Shown piece after piece: positions 15,694 to 24,043 of a DNA stretch of 64,000 nucleotides. Each line of letters opens with the position of its first letter. Position 1 is the stretch's first letter. The position numbers and the translations under genes are program-made. The DNA comes from Bradyrhizobium nivariense (lineage in GTDB: Bacteria; Pseudomonadota; Alphaproteobacteria; Rhizobiales; Xanthobacteraceae). The stretch is from positions 1 through 64,000 of the forward strand of contig NZ_JARVWW010000014.1 of the NCBI RefSeq assembly GCF_029846715.1. Reading direction: 5' to 3'. A model generated the notes under the pieces. That model did no database searches. It saw only the letters and a list, made by a program, of their open reading frames with translations, and was not told the DNA's origin.

Positions 15694-16257
15694 ATGACTT
15701 TCAAACTGCTCGCCGTCTCCGCCGCCCTGATCGGCATCGCTGTGACCGGCGCCGTCATCCCCGGCATCTGCGACGAGGCCGCGCGCGCCGTCCCTGTCGT
15801 CACCGCTGCCGCCAGCCAGGAGGCCGCGCCCGACTTCGCCGGCATCAACAACTGGTTCAACTCAAAACCGCTCAACATTGCCGATCTCCGCGGCAAGGTC
15901 GTGCTGGTGGATTTCTGGACCTATGGCTGCGTCAACTGCGTCAACACGCTGCCGCACGTCACCGACCTCTACGCCAAATACAAGGACAAGGGCCTCGTCG
16001 TGGTCGGCGTGCACACGCCGGAATTCCCGTTCGAGCGCTCGGCGTCCAATGTGCAGGCGGCGCTGAAGCGCCACGGCATCACCTATCCGGTGGCGCAGGA
16101 CAATGATTCCAAGACCTGGAACGCCTACCGCAACCAATATTGGCCGGCGCAATTCATCATCGACCAGAGCGGCAAGATCGTGTTTCAGCACGCCGGCGAA
16201 GGGCGTTACGACGAGATCGACCGCACGGTGGCGCGGCTGCTGAACGCCAATAGCTAA
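15694..16257 (+). CDS. Periplasmic thioredoxin-like redoxin (DipZ/TlpA type)
   Basis: 187 aa. An N-terminal membrane or signal segment (residues 4-24) is followed by an AhpC/TSA-like thioredoxin fold. The active site is Cys79-Val-Asn-Cys82 in DFWTYGCVNCVNTLP, the pattern of DipZ C-terminal domains. GVHTPEFPFERSASNVQAAL and the cis-Pro segment YWPAQFIID follow. GGAGG lies 10 nt upstream of ATG 15694. It is likely kept reduced by the CcdA protein encoded just before it. Confidence 0.85.
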   Translation: MTFKLLAVSAALIGIAVTGAVIPGICDEAARAVPVVTAAASQEAAPDFAGINNWFNSKPLNIADLRGKVVLVDFWTYGCVNCVNTLPHVTDLYAKYKDKGLVVVGVHTPEFPFERSASNVQAALKRHGITYPVAQDNDSKTWNAYRNQYWPAQFIIDQSGKIVFQHAGEGRYDEIDRTVARLLNANS

Positions 16258-16305
16258 GCCTCTCACCTTAAGTTGCCGACAAGACTTTCTGCGATTGCTA
16301 CTTGA

Positions 16306-16327
16306 CTCCACGGCACGCGCCGTGGAG
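16306..16327 (+). promoter_or_regulatory. Leader hairpin, copy 1
   Basis: CTCCACGG (16306-16313) pairs perfectly with CCGTGGAG (16320-16327) across a 6-nt loop, 31 nt before ATG 16358. The surrounding leader (TTGACTCC...GTGGAGTTT...CGGAATC) is repeated before the paralogous next gene. Confidence 0.5.
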
Positions 16328-16357
16328 TTTCGCATCCACGGAATCCCGCCGGTTGCG

Positions 16358-17302
16358 ATGGACGACAAAGCTCCCGAAAACCAAGTGCGCCTTTGCAGCG
16401 GCCTCTCGCGCCCGGAGCGCCTGCTCGGTGCTGGCATGGGGATCGCGCTCGTACTGTTCGGCCGCGCGGAGCTCGCTATCGTCACTTTCCTGCTGATCGC
16501 GATTGGCCTTGTGATCATCTACAAGGCGGCATTCTCGATTGATGAATGCTGGAGTATCACCCGAAACAGGATCTTCATCGGCAGGGCCCATCCGTTCGGC
16601 CGGCTCCAGACCAAGGTGATCGAGCGTAACGACATCGCGGAGATGCAAGTCCGTAGCGACAGAGGACGCCCCGAGCGCTTCGCCGTTTCTCTCAAGCTGG
16701 CATCGGGAGATCAGCTGACGTCGCCACCCATCGCAGAGATCACGCGTGTCAACGAGATCAGTTGCCGGATTGCCGAACTGCTTGGGACGCCCCGGAGCAT
16801 TCCGCCGGCCAATCCCCTGGACGCCGTCAACGCGGAGATACGGATCGGCGAGCCCGTCCGACAGTTCCCCCGCACAGAGGCACGAATCGTCATTCTGGTC
16901 ATCGCGAGCCTCTGCGCCATGATCTACGCGCACAGGCTCTGGAAGGACCTGTCGCTTTCCCTTCCCGAAATGATCCTGCTCCCGATCGGCTTCGCGGTTG
17001 CTTTCGTCGTATTTCGGTACGCACACCGGTTTGCCGACACGTCCTGGATCGTCCGCCATGGTGAACTGCGCATCGAACGACTGTCCAGTGACGGCAAATT
17101 GTCCATAGACACGATTACGGGCCGCGACGTGGAGTCCATTGCGATCAAGCGCCCCGACGACGGGAACTACCTCGTCGTGGTCGAGTTGCGCAACGGAAAG
17201 AAAATCTACAGCGCCGAAATCGGTACGGAGACGGAGACGCGCGCGGTGAGCGACGAAATCGTCCGACGGCTTGGGATCGTTCGCGAGCGCGTGCGCCGGT
17301 GA
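16358..17302 (+). CDS. Membrane protein with two PH-like halves, paralog 1
   Basis: 314 aa, no named family recognised. Two hydrophobic segments near residues 24-60 precede a soluble region (about 63-145) with WSITRNRIFIGRAHPFGRLQT, then a second hydrophobic pair (about 173-220) and a C-terminal soluble region starting SWIVRHGELRIERL. Both soluble parts share the order W-x(5-7)-I, DI/DV-x(2)-(I/M), a ..L.(S/N)G..(L/I) strand and a terminal amphipathic helix, resembling bacterial PH domains (inference). The downstream gene is a clear paralog with the same layout. ATG 16358 is chosen because the paralog starts at the same MDD and shares the leader; an upstream TTG at 16295 is in frame. Confidence 0.7.
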   Translation: MDDKAPENQVRLCSGLSRPERLLGAGMGIALVLFGRAELAIVTFLLIAIGLVIIYKAAFSIDECWSITRNRIFIGRAHPFGRLQTKVIERNDIAEMQVRSDRGRPERFAVSLKLASGDQLTSPPIAEITRVNEISCRIAELLGTPRSIPPANPLDAVNAEIRIGEPVRQFPRTEARIVILVIASLCAMIYAHRLWKDLSLSLPEMILLPIGFAVAFVVFRYAHRFADTSWIVRHGELRIERLSSDGKLSIDTITGRDVESIAIKRPDDGNYLVVVELRNGKKIYSAEIGTETETRAVSDEIVRRLGIVRERVRR

Positions 17303-17331
17303 ATCGGTCGCCCGTCGCCCTTGTTGCTTGA

Positions 17332-17353
17332 CTCCGCGGACCCGTACGTGGAG
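17332..17353 (+). promoter_or_regulatory. Leader hairpin, copy 2
   Basis: CTCCGCG (17332-17338) pairs with CGTGGAG (17347-17353), with one G-U pair if transcribed. It is at the same place as copy 1: 28 nt before ATG 17382 and within the same conserved leader. The G-U change keeps pairing in RNA but breaks the DNA dyad. Confidence 0.5.
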
Positions 17354-17381
17354 TTTGCAGCCTCGGAATCAGCCGCCCGCG

Positions 17382-18356
17382 ATGGACGACGCGATCACCA
17401 GCAACGACATCCGCCTTCGTGAAGGCGCCTCGATCGCGCAACGGCTGGTCATGTCCGGCTTTGCGGCCGCCGTTGCGCTTTGCTTCACGCCGGGCCTGTT
17501 CACGCACGATACACTGGAGGTGACCATCTCCGTGGTCGCGCTCCTCGTGGGAGCGGCGTTCGTCGGCGTCATCATGCTGGCGCCCGCAGTGGTGTGGATC
17601 ATCACGCCGGACGAGATCTTGATCGGGGAGCAGCGCCCGTTCGGAAAACTCCGCACCCGGGTCGTCGCCAAGGACGACATCAGAGGATTGCAGGTTCCCG
17701 GCAGCAAGAGGGCGAAAGCCCGCTTCCAGCTGGCTTTCACGCTAGCCTCTGGGGAGCGCCTGACATCGCCGCCGATCGCCGATGTCACGCATGTGCGCGA
17801 CACGGTGGCGCGGATCGCCGCGCAATTCGACGTTCCCGACGTCGAGTCTCCGGTCAATCCGCTCGATGCCAGCAATCCCGAGATGCGTCTCGGCGACCCC
17901 CTCGAGCCGTTTTCCGCGAGGGACATAAGGATCGTCGCACTGATCGTCGTCGCATTGTGCGCCGTTCCCTACGCCTACAAGCTCTGGCGCGGCCTGTCGC
18001 CCGGGCCGGTCGACATCATGCTGCTGCCGGTTGGCGCGATCGCCGCTTTCGCCGTGCACAGATACGCCAATCTCGTGACGGGCGCCTTCTGGATCATCCG
18101 GCAAGGGGATATTCGCGTCGAGCGCTTATGGGGCGACGGCAGCTTGCGCGCCGACCATATCGCGGGGCGCGACGTGAAAGCGATCACGGTCGAGCGCCGC
18201 GGCCGCTCCGAGGACGAGCACTGCATCGTCGCGATCCGACTGCGGTCCGGACAACGATTTCGCAGTCCCCGCATCGGTTCGCGGCCTGAGGCCCGGGCCG
18301 TGGGCACCGAAATCGTCCGGCGGCTCGGGATCGCGCCGGAGAACAACCAGATCTAG
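17382..18356 (+). CDS. Membrane protein with two PH-like halves, paralog 2
   Basis: 324 aa, paralog of the protein encoded just upstream. Shared blocks include IGxxxPFGxLxTxV, LASGxxLTSPPIA and NPLDAxNxExRxGxP. Membrane pairs lie near residues 22-62 and 182-228. PH-like segments begin VWIITPDEILIGEQ and FWIIRQGDIRVERL. The gap to paralog 1 is 79 nt and holds a copy of the same leader, so the duplication included the upstream control region. No enzyme motifs are visible. A role in membrane stress or envelope scaffolding would be a guess. Confidence 0.7.
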   Translation: MDDAITSNDIRLREGASIAQRLVMSGFAAAVALCFTPGLFTHDTLEVTISVVALLVGAAFVGVIMLAPAVVWIITPDEILIGEQRPFGKLRTRVVAKDDIRGLQVPGSKRAKARFQLAFTLASGERLTSPPIADVTHVRDTVARIAAQFDVPDVESPVNPLDASNPEMRLGDPLEPFSARDIRIVALIVVALCAVPYAYKLWRGLSPGPVDIMLLPVGAIAAFAVHRYANLVTGAFWIIRQGDIRVERLWGDGSLRADHIAGRDVKAITVERRGRSEDEHCIVAIRLRSGQRFRSPRIGSRPEARAVGTEIVRRLGIAPENNQI

Positions 18357-18414
18357 CTCTCCCGCTCGCGACAGTGTGCTCGTGTTTGAAGAGGAGCCGA
18401 CAAGTCGCCTGCAG

Positions 18415-18547
18415 CCATCCTTCGAGACGCCCGCCTGCGGCGGGCCCTCAGGATGAGGACGGAGTCCGCGGCGGCGATTTTGGCGGGCACCGATGCGTCT
18501 TAGCCTCATCCTGAGGAGACCGCGGAGCGGTCGTCTCGAAGGACGAG
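18415..18547. repeat. Family-C palindromic repeat
   Basis: CCATCCTTCGAGACG at the left is inverted at the right (CGTCTCGAAGGACG), with CCTCAGGATGAGG and CCTCATCCTGAGG inside. The gap 18357-18802 holds this element, a half family-A copy (18590) and no gene I can support. Confidence 0.75.
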
Positions 18548-18589
18548 GCGCGCGCTCAGGCCGCCGCCAGGAAGTCCTATCCGGCCAGC

Positions 18590-18619
18590 TGCCCCGCAAG
18601 CGGGGGAGGGAGCGCACTA
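18590..18619. repeat. Half copy of family-A repeat
   Basis: CCCCGCAAGCGGGGGAGGGAGCGCAC matches the right end of the 6266-6390 and 29485-29622 elements; the left end is missing. Confidence 0.55.
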
Positions 18620-18802
18620 CCACCGCGGCAGCAATCTGGGCTTTTCGCGCCATCCCCCGTTTGTGGCATTGCCCGGGCCGTCAAAAAACCAAAGCATTCT
18701 CGTGACATACCAGCCGGGCGCGCCATCAACTTGCCATGAAGCTGCCCCTGAGTTCAGATGGTTGCGAATGATATGCGCTGCGGCAGCGGGGGAGAGCTTG
18801 AA

Positions 18803-19396
18803 ATGACGGATTTTCGTCGCCTGACGGGGATGTTTGTGGCTGCGATCGGCCTGATCCTGGCCATCCCGCATGCCTCCGCCCAGCAGCCCGATCGCGGCGA
18901 CGAGCCGGGCCTGGTCGCCGACGACGCCTACGAGCTCGATCCGGAATGGCAGAAGCAGGTGGTTTACTTCCGCACGACGGAGCCGCCGGGCACCATCATC
19001 ATCTCGACCTCGGAGCGCCACCTCTATCTGGTGCAGCCAGGCGGACGCGCCATCCGCTACGGCATCGGCGTCGGCCGTGACGGCTTCCAGTGGCAGGGCT
19101 TGCTGAACATCGCCAACAAGAAGGAATGGCCGGACTGGACGCCGCCGGCGGAGATGATCCAGCGTCAGCCCTATCTGCCGCGTTTCATGGCCGGCGGCCC
19201 CGGCAATCCGCTCGGCGCCCGCGCCATGTATCTCGGCACCACCGTCTATCGGATCCACGGCACCAACCGTCCCGATACGATCGGCACCAAGGTCTCCTCG
19301 GGCTGCTTCCGGCTGGTCAACCGCGACGTCGCCGATCTCTACGATCGCGTTCCGGTCGGCACCAAGGTGGTGGTGCGGCAAAAGCCCGAACTCTGA
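18803..19396 (+). CDS. Periplasmic L,D-transpeptidase (YkuD/ErfK family)
   Basis: 197 aa. A signal peptide (residues 1-26, cut near ASA-QQ) precedes a YkuD domain (about 62-193). The catalytic motif is His152 in YRIHGTN and Cys168 in VSSGCFRL. Such enzymes make 3-3 cross-links in peptidoglycan or attach proteins to it. I chose ATG 18803, preceded by GGGGGAG, over the upstream in-frame 18758, because it places the signal peptide at the N-terminus. The amino-acid binding-protein gene follows after 51 nt. Confidence 0.9.
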   Translation: MTDFRRLTGMFVAAIGLILAIPHASAQQPDRGDEPGLVADDAYELDPEWQKQVVYFRTTEPPGTIIISTSERHLYLVQPGGRAIRYGIGVGRDGFQWQGLLNIANKKEWPDWTPPAEMIQRQPYLPRFMAGGPGNPLGARAMYLGTTVYRIHGTNRPDTIGTKVSSGCFRLVNRDVADLYDRVPVGTKVVVRQKPEL

Positions 19397-19447
19397 TCTT
19401 CCTACCTCCTCCAGAATTCCTTTTCCCGATTATTTCGAGAGAGCAAC

Positions 19448-20488
19448 ATGATGCGCACTTTTCGAGGCGGCCTGCTGATCGGGCTCGCGGTTGCCGTGCT
19501 GGTCGGCGTCCTGGCGGTGATCTACGAGTTTTACGACACCCGTACGCTGAAGCGCACCGTGCGCCGCGGCGAAGTGCTTTGCGGGGTCAATAAGGGCCTG
19601 CCGGGCTTCTCGATCCCCGACGACAAGGGCAACTGGACCGGCTTCGACGTCGATTTCTGCCGCGCGGTGGCCTCCGCGATCTTCAACGACCCGAGCAAGG
19701 CGAAGTTCGTCGCGCTCGATGCCAGCGAGCGCTTCAAGGAATTGCAGAGCCGGAAAGTGGACATCCTCTCGCGCAACTCGACCTGGAGCATGGCGCGCGA
19801 GCTCGACTACGACCTCTATTTCCCCGCGGTCGCCTATTACGACGGCGCGGGCTTCATGCTGCCGCGCGCGCGCAACAAGGAGACCGCGCTGGACCTGACC
19901 GGCAGCAAGGTCTGCGTCCAGACCGGGACCACCACGGCGCTCAACGTCGCGGATTACTTCCGTGCCAACAACATGAAGTATGAAGAGGTGAAGTTCGACA
20001 AGCTGGACGACGTCGTGAAAGCCTACGACACCGGCAAATGCGACACGCTGAGCGCCGACGTCTCCCAGCTCTACGCGCTGCGGGTCAACCTGTCGAAGCC
20101 CACCGACCACATGATCCTGCCGGACATGATCTCCAAGGAGCCGCTCGCTCCCGTCGTGCGCCAGCGCGACGACGACTGGATGATGATCGTGAAGTGGACG
20201 CTCTACGCGATGATCAACGCCGAGGAACTCGGCGTCTCCTCGGAGAACATCGACGAGGCCCTGAAGTCGAAGAAGCCGGAAGTGATGCGGCTGGTCGGCA
20301 CCGAAGGAAATTACGGCGAGCAGCTCGGCCTCACCAAGGATTGGGTCGTCCGCATCATCCGCAACGTCGGCAATTACGGCGAGATGTACGAGCGCAATAT
20401 CGGCGAGAAGTCCAAGCTGAAGATCCCGCGCGGGATGAACCAGCTGTGGAACGCGGGCGGTGTGCAGTACGCGCCGCCGGTGCGGTAA
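19448..20488 (+). CDS. Amino-acid ABC transporter binding protein (AapJ/BztA-like)
   Basis: 346 aa, SBP_bac_3 family. The start resembles a membrane anchor (GGLLIGLAVAVLVGVLAVIYEF, about 7-28) more than a cleavable signal. Landmarks are GKLxxGxxxxxPGFS-like GVNKGLPGFSIPD, WTGFDVDFCRAVASAIF and VCVQTGTTTALNVADYF, characteristic of the general L-amino-acid (AapJ) group; the C-terminal GNYGEMYERNIG is also typical. No aapQMP genes follow, so it is an orphan binding protein here. The ligand is probably an amino acid (family inference). Confidence 0.88.
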   Translation: MMRTFRGGLLIGLAVAVLVGVLAVIYEFYDTRTLKRTVRRGEVLCGVNKGLPGFSIPDDKGNWTGFDVDFCRAVASAIFNDPSKAKFVALDASERFKELQSRKVDILSRNSTWSMARELDYDLYFPAVAYYDGAGFMLPRARNKETALDLTGSKVCVQTGTTTALNVADYFRANNMKYEEVKFDKLDDVVKAYDTGKCDTLSADVSQLYALRVNLSKPTDHMILPDMISKEPLAPVVRQRDDDWMMIVKWTLYAMINAEELGVSSENIDEALKSKKPEVMRLVGTEGNYGEQLGLTKDWVVRIIRNVGNYGEMYERNIGEKSKLKIPRGMNQLWNAGGVQYAPPVR

Positions 20489-20501
20489 CGGGTCCCTCCG
20501 C

Positions 20502-20586
20502 CGTCATCGCGGGGGTGCAAAGCGACGGAGCAATCCAGAAGCCCTCCGCGGTGAAGTCTGGATTGCTTCGCTTCGCTCGCAATGAC
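20502..20586. repeat. Family-D repeat (inverted CGTCATCGC...GCAATGACG ends)
   Basis: The ends CGTCATCGCGG and CGCAATGACG are inverted, and GCAATCCAGA and TCTGGATTGC are inverted inside. It fills part of the gap after the amino-acid binding-protein gene. Confidence 0.65.
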
Positions 20587-20620
20587 GAGCTTGGGGCAAG
20601 CGCTTTCCACTTGCTCAACT

Positions 20621-20720
20621 GTCATCGCCCGGCTTGACCGGGCGATCCAGTACTCCGAGACATCAATCGTATACTGAGGGGCCGCGGCGTACTGGATCGC
20701 CCGCCTTCGCGGGCGATGAC
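20621..20720. repeat. Family-E nested palindromic repeat
   Basis: GTCATCGCCCG and CGGGCGATGAC bound the element, GATCCAGTAC and GTACTGGATC are inverted inside, and each end holds its own small hairpin. A relative lies at 35217-35315. Confidence 0.7.
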
Positions 20721-20745
20721 ACCGAATGCGACGCGACGGCCCGCC

Positions 20746-21885
20746 TCAATACCCCCGCGCCCTTGCCAACTGCTCGGTATGGTAATTCGCGTCCCCGAAC
20801 AATTCCTCGCACACACGCGCGCGCTTCATGAAGAAGCCGATGTCGAACTGGTCGGTCATGCCCATGCCGCCATGCATCTGCACGCCTTCCTGCACCGCGC
20901 GCGTGGCGGTGGTACCGGCGCGGGCTTTGGCCACTGCGACGGCCGAGGCGGCCTTGGCAACGTCCGCATCCAGCACCTGAAGCGCCTTCATCACGGCGGC
21001 GCGGGTGATCTCGATGTCGACATAGAGCTCGGCGGCGCGGTGCTGCAGCGCCTGGAATTCGCCGATCAGCTTGCCGAACTGCTTGCGGCTCTTCAGGTAT
21101 TCGACGGTGCGGTTGAACACCTCTTCGCTCAGGCCCACCATTTCGGAGGCCACCGCGCTGCGTCCGATATCGAGCACGCCGTCGAGCAGGCCAATGCCCT
21201 GGTCGACTTCGCCGAGCACGCTGTCGGCATTGACCTCGACATTGGCCAGCTCGATCCGCGCCGCGTTGTGCGCGTCGACCATGATGGTGCGCTCGATCGC
21301 AACGCCCCTGGCCTTGGGGTTGACCAGGAACAGCGTCAGCCCCTCGCGCTCGCCGGCCGAACCTGCGGTGCGCGCGGCGACGATGAGGAGATCGGCGACA
21401 TGACCGTCGACCACCAGCGCCTTGGCGCCGGAGAGCCTAAAACCGTTGCCGGCACGCACGGCCTGAAGGCTGGTCTGAAGCGGGCGATGCTTTGCGCCCT
21501 CGTCGATCGCGAGCGTCGCGAGCAGCGAGCCGCTGGAGATTTTTGGCAGATACTCCGACTTCTGCGCGGCATTGCCGCCGCGGTTCAGCGCCGAGGCCGC
21601 GACTACACTGGTGGCGAGGAAGGGCGATGGCATCAGCGTGCGGCCGATCTCCTCCATCACGACGCCGGCCTCGACAAAGCCGAGACCGCTGCCGCCGAAC
21701 TCTTCCGGCACCAGCAAGCCGGCGAAACCCATCTCGGCGAAGGAATGCCAGAGTTCTTTCGAGAAGCCGGTTGGATCCTTGGAATCGCGCAAGCCGCGCA
21801 GATGCGATACCGGCGCCTTGTCGCTGATCAGTCCGCGCGCAGAGTCGCGAAGCATCGATTGTTCTTCGGTGAGGACGAGGGCCAT
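20746..21885 (-). CDS. Acyl-CoA dehydrogenase family protein, probable non-catalytic partner subunit
   Basis: 379 aa. It has the ACAD fold: N-terminal helical domain (LTEEQSMLRDSARGLI), middle beta domain, and C-terminal domain with GRSAVASEMVGLSEEVFNRTVEYLKSRKQFG. The position that usually reads YEGT or IEGGT, holding the catalytic Glu, reads ELFGD here. The ACAD gene just upstream in the same operon keeps IEGGT. This suggests one heteromeric dehydrogenase such as the alpha2-beta2 enzymes of steroid and cyclic-acid degradation. ATG 21885 has GGAG 7 nt upstream. The substrate is unknown. Confidence 0.85.
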   Translation of the reverse strand: MALVLTEEQSMLRDSARGLISDKAPVSHLRGLRDSKDPTGFSKELWHSFAEMGFAGLLVPEEFGGSGLGFVEAGVVMEEIGRTLMPSPFLATSVVAASALNRGGNAAQKSEYLPKISSGSLLATLAIDEGAKHRPLQTSLQAVRAGNGFRLSGAKALVVDGHVADLLIVAARTAGSAGEREGLTLFLVNPKARGVAIERTIMVDAHNAARIELANVEVNADSVLGEVDQGIGLLDGVLDIGRSAVASEMVGLSEEVFNRTVEYLKSRKQFGKLIGEFQALQHRAAELYVDIEITRAAVMKALQVLDADVAKAASAVAVAKARAGTTATRAVQEGVQMHGGMGMTDQFDIGFFMKRARVCEELFGDANYHTEQLARARGY

Positions 21886-21925
21886 GGTGGGCTCCAACTA
21901 AGTGCGGTTCGGCTGAATTCGGTGG

Positions 21926-22052
21926 TGACCCTCATGGTGAGGAGGCGCCACCGGGTCCGCGCTATGCGCGGCCCGATGATAAACTCCGCGCCGTCTCGAA
22001 CCACGAGGCCATCCTTCGAGACGCGGCCTTGCGGCCGCTCCTCAGGATGAGG
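21926..22052. repeat. Family-C palindromic repeat inside an operon
   Basis: Contains CCTCATGGTGAGG, then GCCGTCTCGAACC, CCTTCGAGACGCGG and CCTCAGGATGAGG. It lies between the two acyl-CoA dehydrogenase genes and takes up most of the 174-nt gap. Confidence 0.7.
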
Positions 22053-22059
22053 GTTCTTG

Positions 22060-23271
22060 CTAGGCTCCCGGCAGATCGAGGATGCGCTTGGCGACGATGC
22101 CGAGCATGACCTCAGTCGTGCCGCCCTCGATCGAGTTGGCCTTGGTGCGCAGCCAGGCGCGCGGACGGGCTCCTTGCTTCGAACGCTCGCTCTCCCATTC
22201 CAGCGCATCGACACCTCCGGCCGACATCAGGATCTCATAACGGCGCTTGTTCAACTCAGTGCCGTAATATTTCATCGCCGACGAGAACGCCGGATGCGCC
22301 TGACCCGCCTTGGCGAGATCGACCGCGCGCTCGGCGCAGGCCGCAAGTGCGGCTTCATCGACGTCGAAGCTGGCAATCCGGCCACGCAGCATCGCATCGT
22401 CGAGCCGCCCCAGCGCATCGGTGCCGACGGAATCGGCCGCGATCTGACCGAGCGGGCGGCCGACGCCGCGCTCGCCCATCCCGGATATCATCGCGCGCTC
22501 ATGCTGCAGCAGATATTTTGCGACGTCCCAGCCGCGGTTGACGGTGCCGACCACATGCGATTTTGGCACGCGGACGCCGTCGAAGAAGGTCTCGCAGAAC
22601 GGCGAGTAGCCGGAGATCAGGAGGATCGGCTTGGTCGTCACGCCTTTCGAGGTCATGTCGAACAGGATGAAGCTGATGCCGTCATGCTTCTTCGCGGCCG
22701 AATCAGTGCGGACCAGGCAGAAGATCCAGTCGGCGTAGTTGGCGTAGGAGGTCCAGATCTTCGACCCCGTGATGACGAAATCGTCGCCGTCGCTTTCGGC
22801 GCGGGTCTGGAGCGAGGCGAGATCGGAGCCGGCATTCGGCTCGGAATAGCCCTGGCACCAGCGGATCAGGCCCGCCGCGATGTTTGGCAGGTGCTCTTGC
22901 TTCTGCACCTCGTTGCCGTACTTCAAGAGCGCCGGCCCGAGCATCCAGATGCCGAAGCTCGACAGCGGCGGGCGCGCGCCCATCCTGGCCATTTCCGCGC
23001 GCAACACCTTGTGCTCGGCCGCGCTCAAGCCCCCGCCGCCATACTCCTTCGGCCAGTCCGGCACGGTCCAGCCCTTGTCGCGCATGCGCTCGAACCAGAT
23101 GCGCTGCGGCTCGGACGAGAATTTTGCGTTACGTCCGCCCCAGAACACGTCGGCGTCGGAGGTCGCGGGCTTGCGCATCTCCGGCGGGCAATTGGCCTCG
23201 AGCCAGGCACGTGTCTGCTTGCGGAATTCTTCGAGATCGGCCGTCTCGGCATCATTCGTTTTGTCGCTCAT
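22060..23271 (-). CDS. Acyl-CoA dehydrogenase (catalytic subunit)
   Basis: 403 aa. N-terminal domain WLEANCPPEMR...VPDWPKEYGGGGLS, FAD-contact segment QGYSEPNAGSDLASLQTRAE, middle-domain GSKIWTSYANYADWIFCLVRT, and C-terminal KANSIEGGTTEVMLGIVAKRIL, whose IEGGT holds the canonical active-site Glu. It oxidises an acyl-CoA to the enoyl-CoA, passing electrons to ETF. The size and the PPEMRKP start resemble enzymes paired with a second ACAD subunit. It is first in a two-gene minus-strand operon; the CMD-like gene on the other strand starts 137 nt away. Confidence 0.9.
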   Translation of the reverse strand: MSDKTNDAETADLEEFRKQTRAWLEANCPPEMRKPATSDADVFWGGRNAKFSSEPQRIWFERMRDKGWTVPDWPKEYGGGGLSAAEHKVLRAEMARMGARPPLSSFGIWMLGPALLKYGNEVQKQEHLPNIAAGLIRWCQGYSEPNAGSDLASLQTRAESDGDDFVITGSKIWTSYANYADWIFCLVRTDSAAKKHDGISFILFDMTSKGVTTKPILLISGYSPFCETFFDGVRVPKSHVVGTVNRGWDVAKYLLQHERAMISGMGERGVGRPLGQIAADSVGTDALGRLDDAMLRGRIASFDVDEAALAACAERAVDLAKAGQAHPAFSSAMKYYGTELNKRRYEILMSAGGVDALEWESERSKQGARPRAWLRTKANSIEGGTTEVMLGIVAKRILDLPGA

Positions 23272-23407
23272 GGATCGTTTCCATCAATCTATATCGACTT
23301 GTTGAGCGCGACTCTGGGCCATCGCCTCGTGGAATTCAACCACTTCCGTGTCACGCATCGGCTATAGTCGCGGCACCGGCGAGCTTGAAAACAAAGAGGA
23401 AACAACA

Positions 23408-23953
23408 ATGCGCCTGAAGCTTCTTTCGCCTGGCGAAATGAACGAGAGCCAGCGGCAGACCTATGACGAGTCGATTGCCGGCAAGCGCGGCAAGCCGCCC
23501 GCGCCGATGATGGCCTGGCTCAACAGCCCCGAGATGGCGCGACACGCCACGCGGCTCGGCGAGGTCCTGCGCTTCGACACGACTTTCCCCGCAAAGCTCT
23601 CGGAGATCGCGATCCTGGTGACGGCGCGGCACTGGACTGCGCATTACGAATGGTACGCGCATAAGCGCCTGGCGCTTGCCGGCGGCATGGATCCGGAAAT
23701 CATCGACGCAATCCGCGATCGCCGCACGCCTGTCTTCGACGATCCCAAGGCTGGGATGATCTACGACGTCGCGAAGTCGCTGCATGAGGGCCATGGCGTC
23801 GCGAAGGGCCTCTATGATGCGGCGGTGAAGCTGCTCGACGAGCGCGGCGTCGTCGAGGTGATCGGGCTGTGCGGCTATTACACGCTGGTGTCGATGACGC
23901 TGAACACATTCGAGTTCGGCCTGCCCGAGGGCGAGATCTCGGAGCTCTCATAG
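23408..23953 (+). CDS. Carboxymuconolactone decarboxylase/AhpD-like protein
   Basis: 181 aa, all-helical CMD fold. The core FPAKLSEIAILVTARHWTAHYEWYAHKRLALAGG is the CMD signature, with His in YEWYAH, but without the CxxC of AhpD peroxidases. GAGGAAAC lies just before ATG 23408. Related proteins are common next to acyl-CoA dehydrogenases in degradation clusters. Reaction unknown; decarboxylase, lactone or gamma-lactone chemistry would be possible by homology. Confidence 0.82.
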   Translation: MRLKLLSPGEMNESQRQTYDESIAGKRGKPPAPMMAWLNSPEMARHATRLGEVLRFDTTFPAKLSEIAILVTARHWTAHYEWYAHKRLALAGGMDPEIIDAIRDRRTPVFDDPKAGMIYDVAKSLHEGHGVAKGLYDAAVKLLDERGVVEVIGLCGYYTLVSMTLNTFEFGLPEGEISELS

Positions 23954-24043
23954 TTTCGCATATGGAAACGATGGGTTTCAGGATAGGCCAGTAGCACTGT
24001 TCCGAGGCCCGCCTTATGTGGGGGTTGTCAACGGAGCAGCCAC

